NCBI RefSeq assembly: GCF_000682675.1
Contig: NZ_AWFA01000003.1
Location: 1-64,000 of the forward strand
Length of the DNA: 64,000 nucleotides
Direction of reading: 5' to 3'
Origin: Hyphomonas pacifica
Lineage (GTDB): Bacteria > Pseudomonadota > Alphaproteobacteria > Caulobacterales > Hyphomonadaceae
A program made the translations under genes and the position numbers. Positions within the stretch are counted from its first letter, which is position 1; the number at the start of each line of letters is the position of its first letter. Positions 8,478-18,053 of the stretch are shown in pieces. The notes under the pieces were generated by a model, which saw nothing but the letters and a program-made list of their open reading frames with translations, was not told the DNA's origin and made no database searches.

Positions 8478-10181
8478 ATGGCTAAACCGGAAAAATCTTT
8501 CTTTTCATATCTGACGCGCAGCACTCTGCCGCGTGAGACGCCGGCTGATGCCTTGATTATGCTGCAACAGCATATCGATTTTTCAAAACATGCATTCACA
8601 ATGGCCATCATCATGACGGTCAACGTGTTCGGCGCCAGTTTCCTGGTGACGCGCTGGGTGAAGGACAGCCATATCCAGATTTGGGGCGCGATCAATCTGG
8701 CACTGGCCCTGTTGCTGATCCTGGACACGCTGTTGAAGCGCGGGCGGCCCTTGCCGAAAAAGGTGAGCGGCAGATATTTGCGCCGGTCTGAATTCCTATC
8801 CATACTGTTCGGCGGTACCTGGGGGGCGCTGCCTTTCTTTGTTGGGCATGATGAAGACCTGGCGATGATTTTGACGGGGCTGATGATTCCACCCATGGCG
8901 TCTGGCATGTCCAGCCTTCTGACGCGTGTGCCGCGTATTGTGCTGCGCTATGCATTCTCTGCGTCTATTTCGGCCTTTGTCTACTGCGCCTATACGCAAT
9001 CTCTTGCGGGCATGACAGTCTGCATAATGATGAGTTTCTTCCTTGTGGCGCTGTATCTTGGCGCGCGCAACAGTTACGATGCCTACACCTCCGATGTGCA
9101 CGCTACATTGCAGGCTGAAGAATCCAGGGACCTGCTGATCGGCGCGCTGGAAGCCAGCCACCAGGCCTTTGTCATCTTTGATGCGGATGGCGATATCATT
9201 GTCGAAAATCAGCTGTACAAGCAGATATTCGCTAAGGAACAGGATATCCTCAAGCCTATCGATACGCCGATCAAGCGGAGTGGTCTGTACTGGCAGAAAT
9301 CGGTCCAGAATATTGATGGTGTGGGTGACGTTGTTGTCTATACTGATGTTTCGCGTATCGAAGAGGCGCGCTCCGAGATCGAGCATGCGCGGAATGAAGC
9401 CGAAGCTGCCAATGAGGCGAAGACGCGCTTCCTGGGTTCTATGAGTACTGAGCTTAAAGCCCCGCTGGATGTGATCTCTGCCTGTGCTGGTGTGATCGGG
9501 TCGTCCTCAAATATTCCCTGTACTGAGGAAGAGGTGCGTGACTATGCTGACAAGATTGCCGAGCAGGCACTGATTCTGGCTTCCACGCTGGATGGCATCA
9601 TCAGCTTTACCCGTATGGATAATGAGGATTACCTGTCCCATGCGTCTGAAGTTGCTGTGGCGGATACGATTGACTCCGTTGTTCGCAAGGTCATGGATGG
9701 GCCGAACAAGCGTATCTCCGGCAATGTGAAAGTCAGTGTTCCGAAGAATCTCTGCGCCACGATGGACCAAGCGAGTTTCGAAGTGATCATTCGCAACCTT
9801 CTGAAGAACGCTCTTGAGGCGGGCTCTAGCGTGCCGGTCATCCTGAAGGCAGGCATGGTGTCGGGGGTTGGTCTGGTCGTGATGATTCGTGATCGGGGTA
9901 GGGGCATGACGCACGATGTTCTGGAAAGCGCGTTCGAGCCATTTTTCCATTCCCGCCCGGCCCACCAGAAATATGATCAGAATGCGGGCGTCGGCCTTGG
10001 CCTGAGTGTAGCCAAGTGTCTCGCGGAAGCTCAAGGGCTGCGCATTCGACTGCGCTCTGAGCCAGGCAAGGGCACAACGGCTTTCCTGACCATTCCGGAA
10101 GGCCTTGTCCGCCGCACCAATACGAATGAGCCCGTCGATGACATGCTGGACCTGCCGGGAACAGAACCTCGCACAGCGTGA
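8478..10181 (+). CDS. Membrane histidine kinase-like protein lacking the phospho-acceptor His
   Basis: A 567-residue protein: about five or six hydrophobic segments (41-60, 70-86, 108-122, 129-147, 156-173, 180-195), a PAS-like region (220-292), a linker helix, a HisKA-like region and a HATPase_c domain. ATP-binding boxes are present: N box NLLKNALEAG, G1 DRGRGMT and G2 GVGLGLSVAK. The H box reads STELKAPL in place of SHELRTPL; residue 324 (ACT codon at 9447-9449) is Thr where the phosphorylated His should be. It may be a pseudokinase, a phosphatase-only partner, or act through another kinase. No response regulator is adjacent. Confidence 0.85.
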   Translation: MAKPEKSFFSYLTRSTLPRETPADALIMLQQHIDFSKHAFTMAIIMTVNVFGASFLVTRWVKDSHIQIWGAINLALALLLILDTLLKRGRPLPKKVSGRYLRRSEFLSILFGGTWGALPFFVGHDEDLAMILTGLMIPPMASGMSSLLTRVPRIVLRYAFSASISAFVYCAYTQSLAGMTVCIMMSFFLVALYLGARNSYDAYTSDVHATLQAEESRDLLIGALEASHQAFVIFDADGDIIVENQLYKQIFAKEQDILKPIDTPIKRSGLYWQKSVQNIDGVGDVVVYTDVSRIEEARSEIEHARNEAEAANEAKTRFLGSMSTELKAPLDVISACAGVIGSSSNIPCTEEEVRDYADKIAEQALILASTLDGIISFTRMDNEDYLSHASEVAVADTIDSVVRKVMDGPNKRISGNVKVSVPKNLCATMDQASFEVIIRNLLKNALEAGSSVPVILKAGMVSGVGLVVMIRDRGRGMTHDVLESAFEPFFHSRPAHQKYDQNAGVGLGLSVAKCLAEAQGLRIRLRSEPGKGTTAFLTIPEGLVRRTNTNEPVDDMLDLPGTEPRTA

Positions 10182-10266
10182 TGCGGACAGGTTTCGCTTT
10201 TAGGATTTCCTACATAAGCCCTCGCTAGTGTGCGCAGCTGAAGGCAGCCACGAGCAGGGAACGGAC

Positions 10267-12081
10267 ATGCGCCTGAGCGGAGAGAGCAGCACGGGGGTCC
10301 CCCTCAAGGCGACGCTGATCTGCTTGCTGGTTATGTTCAGCCTGTTCGCCACCAGCTTTGCGCAGGGCCGCTTTGGCCAGATTGGCTCTGACAATGATGA
10401 CGTCATGCGCCTGGTTCAGATCAAGGATCTGATGGCCGGGCAAGGCTGGTTTGACCTGACGCAGACGCGCCTTGGTCCGGATGGCGGCACGTTGATGCAC
10501 TGGTCACGCCTCGTAGACCTGCCGATTATGCTGCTGACATGGTTTTTTGACCTCTTCCTGGCTTCGGATACCGCGCTTGTCTGGGCGTATTCTGTCTGGC
10601 CGCCGCTATGTGTGCTGGGCGTGCTGGCGGGCGTGTATTTTGGTTCTGTAAAGCTGGCGGGTCATCAGGCGGCACTGTTCTGCCTGGCGCTGGCAGGCAT
10701 TTTGCTGCTTGGGCATTACCGCTTCCTCCCGGGAGCCATTGATCATCATAATATGCAATTGGCGCTGATGGTGCTGGCCATCGGACTGCTGGCTGATCCG
10801 CGGCGCGGGGCTGTCCAAATGGCCTGGGCCGGATTGGCGACGGCGTTGTCGGTGGCCATTGGTGGAGAGGTGTATGTGTTTGCCGGGACCATCTGCGCAT
10901 TTGTGGCGCTGGATTGGGCGCTGACGGGGCAGGCGGCGCGCAATGGCGCTATCGGTTTTGGCGCCGGGTTGGTTGCGGGTCTGGAAGCATGTTTCTTCGC
11001 CACGATTGCCCCTGCCGATTACACGCGGGTTGCGTGCGATGCGCTGTCCTCGGTCAGCCTTCTTGCGGGCATGGTGGGCGGGCTGGGCCTTGCGGTGGCG
11101 GCTTTGCTGACCTCCGGCCGGAGCCTTGTGTTGCGCTGTGTTGCGCTGGGTCTGGTCGGCTGTGCAGCGGGGGCAGTTTTGCTGCTAACGGGGCCGCAAT
11201 GCCTGTCCAATCCGCTTAGCGAGCTTTCGCCACAGGTCAGGCATCTCTGGTTGGATCAGGTGAACGAAGCTCGGCCTGTGCTCGCGCCGTCCCCGGCCTT
11301 CTTACAGGACGTACCGTTCCGGCTGGGCGTTATGGTTGTGGCGCTGATCATATGCGGCTGGCGGATCTGGCGGCGCGTGAATGTGCGCGCGCATCTGTTG
11401 TTTTTGGCGCTGATCGGCGCGGCATTGGCACTGACCTTCTACCAGGCCCGCTTCTACGCTTTCGGGCATGTCTTTGCCATCCTGCCTCTGGGGCTGTGGG
11501 TGGCTGATCTCTACCGGCAGGGCAAGGCCAAGGGGGAAGGAAGTGTGGTCTATCTCGGTGCGCTGGCCCTGTCCCTGCCAATCGTTTGGGGCATGCCGGG
11601 CTTGTTGTTGACCCAACGTAATGCTGAAATCAGCCTGGCCGCGCGGGCTGACAATGCGGCCTGCCTCGGAGACGAACTGTACACCCAGCTCAATTCCCTG
11701 CCGCAGGGACGTATCCTGGGCTCGGCGGATTTTGGCCCCATCCTGTTGCTGAGGACGCGCGATAGCGTGCTTTATGGCAATTATCACCGCAATGCGATGG
11801 GCATCGAGCAGGCAATCCAGCTGATCCTGTCACGTCCGGGCGAGAGCCAGGCCCTGCTGAACGATGCCGGAATTGCTTATGTTATTGCCTGTCCGTCAGA
11901 CCCCGAAACGCGCTTCATGACACAGCAGGATTCTGAAGGTCTGATGGCCCGTCTCAACCGCGGTGAAGTGCCGTCCTTTTTGCGGGCTGTGCCGCTGCCG
12001 GAGACCCGTTCGGGCGCGGCGACGCTTTATATTGTCCATCCAAATTGGACCGATAATTCTGTGGATGACGACATTTCTTAA
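10267..12081 (+). CDS. Polytopic membrane protein, GT-C/STT3-like
   Basis: A 604-residue integral membrane protein with about a dozen hydrophobic segments and a soluble C-terminal region (from about residue 470). After the first span comes an extracytoplasmic loop with SDNDDVMRLVQIKDL and MHWSRLVD. Acidic residues in this first loop are what GT-C glycosyltransferases and STT3-type oligosaccharyltransferases use. That suggests sugar transfer from a polyprenyl donor at the periplasmic face, but the acceptor is unknown. ATG 10267 is preferred because AGGGA lies 6 bases before it; an in-frame GTG at 10228 would add 13 residues. It has no obvious operon partner. Confidence 0.65.
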   Translation: MRLSGESSTGVPLKATLICLLVMFSLFATSFAQGRFGQIGSDNDDVMRLVQIKDLMAGQGWFDLTQTRLGPDGGTLMHWSRLVDLPIMLLTWFFDLFLASDTALVWAYSVWPPLCVLGVLAGVYFGSVKLAGHQAALFCLALAGILLLGHYRFLPGAIDHHNMQLALMVLAIGLLADPRRGAVQMAWAGLATALSVAIGGEVYVFAGTICAFVALDWALTGQAARNGAIGFGAGLVAGLEACFFATIAPADYTRVACDALSSVSLLAGMVGGLGLAVAALLTSGRSLVLRCVALGLVGCAAGAVLLLTGPQCLSNPLSELSPQVRHLWLDQVNEARPVLAPSPAFLQDVPFRLGVMVVALIICGWRIWRRVNVRAHLLFLALIGAALALTFYQARFYAFGHVFAILPLGLWVADLYRQGKAKGEGSVVYLGALALSLPIVWGMPGLLLTQRNAEISLAARADNAACLGDELYTQLNSLPQGRILGSADFGPILLLRTRDSVLYGNYHRNAMGIEQAIQLILSRPGESQALLNDAGIAYVIACPSDPETRFMTQQDSEGLMARLNRGEVPSFLRAVPLPETRSGAATLYIVHPNWTDNSVDDDIS

Positions 12082-13376
<1,295 letters not shown>

Positions 13377-13417
13377 CGCAGACTGAACACTTGGGGTAAC
13401 GGCAAGGAAACAGGCCA

Positions 13418-14281
13418 ATGGCACGCCTCGGCCGATCAGGACAGAAGACCCGAAAGCGCTCTCCAAAGCGCCTGATCCTCGGCGTGTTCATTTTCGCCGC
13501 AGCGGCCCTTGTCCTTGCCCAGTCTGCCCCGCAAATCCGCAGCTTTTTTGATCCTGTCCGCACAACCGTCGGTGACCAGCTGGGCGGCAGTGACGGCTTT
13601 GATGTGTGGGCTTGGGCAACCGGCCAGACCGCTCGCGAGCGTCGTATTCGCGAACTGGAAGCCGAAGTGCGCGATCTCTCGCGCTACAAGGCGGCGGCCA
13701 TCTCCATGGCCGAGCGGATGGAAGCCTATGAGGAAATCCTGAATCTGATGGGAGAGCCGCCCGCGCGCGGTGTGACCGCTCGGGTTTCTGCCGAAAATAA
13801 CGGTCCGTTTGCGCAGACCATTCTGGCCAATGCCGGCCGGGCCCAAGGCGTTGAGCCGGGCGCTGTGGCCCTGAATGAAGGCGGGCTTGTTGGCCGCGTC
13901 ATCCAGCTGGGCGAGCATTCAAGCCGCATCCTGCTGATCACGGACTTCAACAGCCGCGTGCCGGTGATGGGGGAGGTGAGCGGTGTGCGCGCCATTCTCT
14001 ATGGTGGCCGCGATGGCCTCGGCAGCCTGACTGACATGCCGGAGCACGATGCGTTCATTGAAGGCGAACGTATCCTGACTTCTGCCGAAGGCGGCGCGTT
14101 TCCGCGCGGTCTGATCGTGGGGGAAGTGCGCAATGTCGGCGGAGACTGGCGCGTCAAATTCTCTATGGCTGACCGCGAGGGCGGCTATGTGCAGATGGTG
14201 CCGCCGCCTGTAATTGCCGAGCCGGAAACGGTGGAGGCGCAGCCCATCTCTGCCAGCCCGGCGCAGGGGGTGCGTCAGTAA
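13418..14281 (+). CDS. mreC: Rod-shape-determining protein MreC
   Basis: A 287-residue inner-membrane protein with a basic N-terminus, one membrane span (about 20-35), a coiled coil (about 66-110, starting RERRIRELEAEVRDLSRYK) and two beta-rich MreC domains containing FAQTILANAGRAQGVEPG and GGLVGRVIQLGEHSSRI. MreC links MreB filaments to PBP2 in the periplasm and activates it. Its TAA stop overlaps the mreD ATG by one base (TAATG), a sign of translational coupling. Confidence 0.96.
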   Translation: MARLGRSGQKTRKRSPKRLILGVFIFAAAALVLAQSAPQIRSFFDPVRTTVGDQLGGSDGFDVWAWATGQTARERRIRELEAEVRDLSRYKAAAISMAERMEAYEEILNLMGEPPARGVTARVSAENNGPFAQTILANAGRAQGVEPGAVALNEGGLVGRVIQLGEHSSRILLITDFNSRVPVMGEVSGVRAILYGGRDGLGSLTDMPEHDAFIEGERILTSAEGGAFPRGLIVGEVRNVGGDWRVKFSMADREGGYVQMVPPPVIAEPETVEAQPISASPAQGVRQ

Positions 14282-14829
14282 TGCCAGCCTCATCCCCCCG
14301 CAAGAAAAAGAGCCTCTGGTCTCAGACCGGACCTACGCCCCGCCTTTTGTTCGGGGCGTTTGTCATTGCGACCATCGGCTTGCTGGGACTGACTCCAAAG
14401 GAATTTTTCGGCCTGTCGATCGCCTGGCCCTATGCGGCGCTGTGGGGCGCGGTCGGTTGGGGGCGTGTCGGCCTGTCTGTCCGCCCCATGCTGTTGCTGA
14501 TCGTGTTCGGCCTGATACAGGATGTGACATTCCATGCGCCGCTCGGCTGTTTTGTCATCGTGAACCTTGTCTGTTACGGTGCGAGTGCGATGATTGCTGA
14601 CATGTTCGATGTGATGAACGAGCCGCTGATCGCGATCCTGTCCCCAGTTCTGCTGTTCTCCGGGGCTTTCCTGGTTTTGTGGTTGATAGCATCTACTCTT
14701 GAGGACCATCCTGTGCGGGCCGTACCTTTGATGGCCTCTCTTCTGACGACGGGCATCATCTATGCTGTGAGTCAGAAGATTTTCGATCTCGGGCGCGCGC
14801 CCGGCGAAGGCGTAGGTCAGGCGACATGA
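14281..14829 (+). CDS. mreD: Rod-shape-determining protein MreD
   Basis: A 182-residue inner-membrane protein with about five hydrophobic segments, the size and profile of MreD. Sequence conservation in this family is low, so the call rests largely on position between mreC and mrdA and on the segment LIVFGLIQDVTFHAPLG, which matches the MreD pattern. It overlaps mreC by 1 base and mrdA by 4 (ATGA). MreD works with MreC and PBP2 in the elongasome. Confidence 0.92.
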   Translation: MPASSPRKKKSLWSQTGPTPRLLFGAFVIATIGLLGLTPKEFFGLSIAWPYAALWGAVGWGRVGLSVRPMLLLIVFGLIQDVTFHAPLGCFVIVNLVCYGASAMIADMFDVMNEPLIAILSPVLLFSGAFLVLWLIASTLEDHPVRAVPLMASLLTTGIIYAVSQKIFDLGRAPGEGVGQAT

Positions 14830-16769
14830 GCAACAAGAAGACAGCCGATCTCGATTTTGCCTTTTCCCGCCGCACGGCGATTGCCGGCGCAGCAGGCGGT
14901 CTGGTCTGGGCCGGCCTTGTGGCACGCCTGTTCCAGCTGCAGATCCTTGAGCAAGAACAATATCGTCAGCAGGCGGAAGCCAATCACATCAAGCTGCAAT
15001 TGGCCCCGCCCCAGCGCGGGCGTATCCTTGATCGGTTTGGACGGCCACTGGCCTCTCACCGCCGGGCCGGTCGGGTCTCTGTCATACCGGAGCAGACCGA
15101 CAATCCCGAGCGCACACTGGCGCAGATTGCCGAGCTGATCGAAATTCCGGATGACAAGCTGGAGCGCCTGGCCAATGACATCCGCTATAACCGCCGCCGC
15201 AATGCCGCCTTTGTGCCGGTCACGATCGCGAACGAGCTGACCTATGAAGACTTTGCACGGATGAATGTGCATGAGGCCGAAATTCCCGGCCTGAATGTCG
15301 AAATGGCGCTGACGCGATCCTATCCCCGCGGGCGGGATTTCGCGCACGTTCTGGGTTATGTCGCACGGGCCAGTCAGGATGATCTGACCCGTCTTACAGA
15401 TGGTATGACCGGCAAGGAAGCCGAGACTCTGAAAACCATGTTCCGACATCCGGACATGCGCACCGGTCGTCAGGGCATGGAGCGCTTTGCCGAGGAATGG
15501 CTGCGTGGCAAGCCGGGCTATCGCAAGCTGGTGACCAATGCGCATGGACGAATCATTGAGGAAATTCCGGATGAGCGCCTGGCGCCGATGCCGGGCCGCG
15601 ACCTGTTTGTGACCATCGACTCCGATTTGCAGCGCGTTGCGATTGAGCGCTTTGCCGGCGAAAGCGGCGCGGCGGTCGTGATGGATGTCGAGACCGGGGA
15701 TGTGCTGGCCATGGTGTCTACCCCGGCCTTTGATCCGAACGACTTCGTGAACGGAATATCCTCGGCAAGCTATGCAGAGCTGCGCGATGACAGCCGGTCT
15801 CCGCTCTATCCGCGCGCGCATGGCGGTGTGTACCCGCCGGGCTCCACCTTCAAGATGGTGGTGGCGACCGCCGCGCTTGAGGCCGGGGTGATCAAGCCGG
15901 AAGAGCGTGTGCACTGCAACCGCTACTATCATTTCGGAAACCGTACCTGGCACTGCTGGAAACCGGGCGGTCATGGTTCGGTCAACATGCACCAGGCCAT
16001 CAAGGGCTCCTGCGACGTCTATTTCTATGAAATTGCGCGCCGGACCGGCGTCGACAAGATTGCCGAGACCGCGCACAAATTCGGCTTTGGCGAAAGCTGG
16101 GTGCTCGGCATGACCGGGGGGCGCAGTGGCTTGGTGCCGGACCGCGAATGGAAACAGCGCGTTCGCAAGGAAAATTGGTATGAGGGCGAAACGCTGAATT
16201 TCGGCATTGGGCAGGGACAGCTGGGCGTAACGCCACTCCAGCTGGCGCTGATGACCGCGCGGATCGCGACAGAAGGCAAACCGTTCAAGCCCCGCATGAT
16301 CGGTATCGGTCCGCAATCGGATGAAGATCAGGTGCTGGATGCGCCGCTGGATCAGGAGATTATGGCGCGGATGAAGGCCGGCATGTATGGCGTGACGTCC
16401 GAAGGCGGCGGCACAGCCTATCGCTCAGGCGATCTGGGGCTTGGCGGTCCTCGGCTCGCAGGCAAGACCGGCACCGCGCAGGTGCGCCGCATCACGCGTG
16501 AGGAACGGGCGAGCGGCATCCGGAAGGGCGAAAACATTGCCCGCGAGCTGCGCGATCACGCCCTGTTCGTTGCCTACGCTCCGGCGGACGACCCGAAATA
16601 TGCCATCTCCGTCATCGTGGAACACGGGGAAGGGGGCTCCAGTACGGCCGGGCCTGTTGCGCGCGATATTCTGCACTATGCGCTGAAAACTGACAGCCGG
16701 CGCAAGCCAGCCTATTCGCAAAGCGCCTCTCTCTCTCCCAATCTTTCCGATGAAGGGGAGCCGACATGA
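14826..16769 (+). CDS. mrdA: Penicillin-binding protein 2 (peptidoglycan transpeptidase)
   Basis: The 647-residue class B PBP cross-links peptidoglycan during elongation. An N-terminal membrane anchor (about 18-40) is followed by the dimerisation domain with RGRILDRFGRPLA and a C-terminal transpeptidase domain. Catalytic motifs are STFK (S340 nucleophile), SCD (395-397, the SxN-equivalent triad seen in PBP2) and KTGT (from K547). A Ser/Pro-rich C-terminal tail follows the last domain. ATGA overlaps at both ends join it to mreD and rodA, so it is translated with RodA, its glycosyltransferase partner. Confidence 0.97.
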   Translation: MSNKKTADLDFAFSRRTAIAGAAGGLVWAGLVARLFQLQILEQEQYRQQAEANHIKLQLAPPQRGRILDRFGRPLASHRRAGRVSVIPEQTDNPERTLAQIAELIEIPDDKLERLANDIRYNRRRNAAFVPVTIANELTYEDFARMNVHEAEIPGLNVEMALTRSYPRGRDFAHVLGYVARASQDDLTRLTDGMTGKEAETLKTMFRHPDMRTGRQGMERFAEEWLRGKPGYRKLVTNAHGRIIEEIPDERLAPMPGRDLFVTIDSDLQRVAIERFAGESGAAVVMDVETGDVLAMVSTPAFDPNDFVNGISSASYAELRDDSRSPLYPRAHGGVYPPGSTFKMVVATAALEAGVIKPEERVHCNRYYHFGNRTWHCWKPGGHGSVNMHQAIKGSCDVYFYEIARRTGVDKIAETAHKFGFGESWVLGMTGGRSGLVPDREWKQRVRKENWYEGETLNFGIGQGQLGVTPLQLALMTARIATEGKPFKPRMIGIGPQSDEDQVLDAPLDQEIMARMKAGMYGVTSEGGGTAYRSGDLGLGGPRLAGKTGTAQVRRITREERASGIRKGENIARELRDHALFVAYAPADDPKYAISVIVEHGEGGSSTAGPVARDILHYALKTDSRRKPAYSQSASLSPNLSDEGEPT

Positions 16770-17974
16770 GCCGTGATGGCTATACCGGCTTTTCCCGCGG
16801 AGAAGCGCGCACCCGGACGGCGACTTCGCTCAGCTTTGAGACACAAGGGCCGCTGGACAAGTTCATGCGGCTGCCCTGGGGCTTTATCCTTCTTATCGCC
16901 GCCATGGCGCTGACCGGCATTGCGATGCTGTATTCCTCCGCCCACACCAACCCAGCAGAGTCGCATCTGTGGCGCCTTCAGCTGATCCGCTTTGGCGTCT
17001 GCTTTGTCATGATGATTGTGCTTGGCCTGTTGCCGCTGTCCTGGTGGATGCGGCTGGCCTTTCCCGCCTATGTCGGTACAATTGTGTTGCTGGTGCTGGT
17101 GGAGGTTATGGGCTTTTCAGGCGGCGGCGCGCAGCGCTGGCTGCGCATCGGGCCCATCGGTGTTCAGCCTTCGGAGTTTGCGAAACTTGCCGTGACGCTG
17201 GCCCTGGCGCGTTATTACCAGATGGTGCTGCAACCGCAGACGGGGCGCATTCTGGTGCATCTGGGGGCGGTGGCCATCATGGTCATTCCAGCTGCACTGA
17301 TCTTCATACAACCGGATTTCGGCACCACGCTGGCCTTGCTGGCATCCGGTGCCGTGGTGATCTTCCTGGCTGGCCTGTCGGCGCGGGTAATCCTGACCGG
17401 CATTGTCGGCGGCGTGGCCTCTGTCTGGCCAATCTATCAATTCGTGCTGGCACCCTATCAGCGAGAGCGAGTCGATACTTTCCTGGCGCAGCTGTTTGGC
17501 GGGGCTACGAATGCCCTCGGCGAAAGCTATCAGATCGAGCAGGGCAAAATCGCGATTGGCGCAGGCGGCCTGAACGGGCGCGGCTATCTGCAGGGCATCC
17601 AGTCCCAGCAGGACTATGTGCCCGAGCAGCATACAGACTTCATCCTGACCGTGATTGCGGAAGAGTTCGGCTTTATCGGAACGACAGCCCTGCTGATCGG
17701 GTTTGCCGTGCTGCTTGGCTGGTCACTCTACAGCGCCGGACGTTCGGCCAGTTGGTTCGGGCGGCTCGCTTCAGCAGGGGCGACGGCGACGATTGCGTTC
17801 TACATCGTGTTTAATGTCGGCATGGTGCTGGGCCTGTTGCCTGTGGTAGGCATGCCATTGCCGCTGATTTCTTATGGCGGTACGGCGATGCTGACGACGA
17901 TGGCCTGTTTCGGCTTGATTTTGGCGGCGCACATGCACCGGGATGAAAAACTGACAGCCCGGGGGCTGTTCTGA
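16766..17974 (+). CDS. rodA: Peptidoglycan glycosyltransferase RodA
   Basis: A 402-residue SEDS-family membrane glycosyltransferase that polymerises lipid II with PBP2. About ten hydrophobic segments are seen. Family blocks GAQRWLRIGPIGVQPSEFAKLA and, near the end, GLLPVVGMPLPLISYGGTAML match the SEDS signature. The acidic residue essential for SEDS polymerases falls in the loop with ARYYQ to NGRGYLQGIQSQQDYVPEQHTDFI. The roughly 30-residue hydrophilic N-terminal extension makes it slightly longer than E. coli RodA. A weak hairpin (17954-17969) overlaps its last codons with no T tract after it. Confidence 0.96.
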   Translation: MSRDGYTGFSRGEARTRTATSLSFETQGPLDKFMRLPWGFILLIAAMALTGIAMLYSSAHTNPAESHLWRLQLIRFGVCFVMMIVLGLLPLSWWMRLAFPAYVGTIVLLVLVEVMGFSGGGAQRWLRIGPIGVQPSEFAKLAVTLALARYYQMVLQPQTGRILVHLGAVAIMVIPAALIFIQPDFGTTLALLASGAVVIFLAGLSARVILTGIVGGVASVWPIYQFVLAPYQRERVDTFLAQLFGGATNALGESYQIEQGKIAIGAGGLNGRGYLQGIQSQQDYVPEQHTDFILTVIAEEFGFIGTTALLIGFAVLLGWSLYSAGRSASWFGRLASAGATATIAFYIVFNVGMVLGLLPVVGMPLPLISYGGTAMLTTMACFGLILAAHMHRDEKLTARGLF

Positions 17975-18003
17975 CCACAATATAACAAGAGATGTTGATT
18001 TTT

Positions 18004-18032
18004 GTTTCGCGCTATATAGTTTCCCGCGAAAC
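18004..18032. promoter_or_regulatory. Inverted repeat before the symporter gene
   Basis: GTTTCGCG (18004-18011) and CGCGAAAC (18025-18032) are perfect 8-bp arms around a 13-bp spacer that contains TATATAGT, a possible -10 element. The centre lies about 36 bases before the symporter start. It could be an operator covering the promoter or a leader hairpin. Confidence 0.5.
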
Positions 18033-18053
18033 ATTATACCCGGGGAGAGGGAT

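Noticed and set aside
14817-16316. A 499-codon open frame on the minus strand
   Set aside because: It is antisense to mrdA, which has complete PBP2 motifs. The minus product has no recognisable domain and its composition (His/Arg/Gly-rich) is that of a GC-rich shadow frame.
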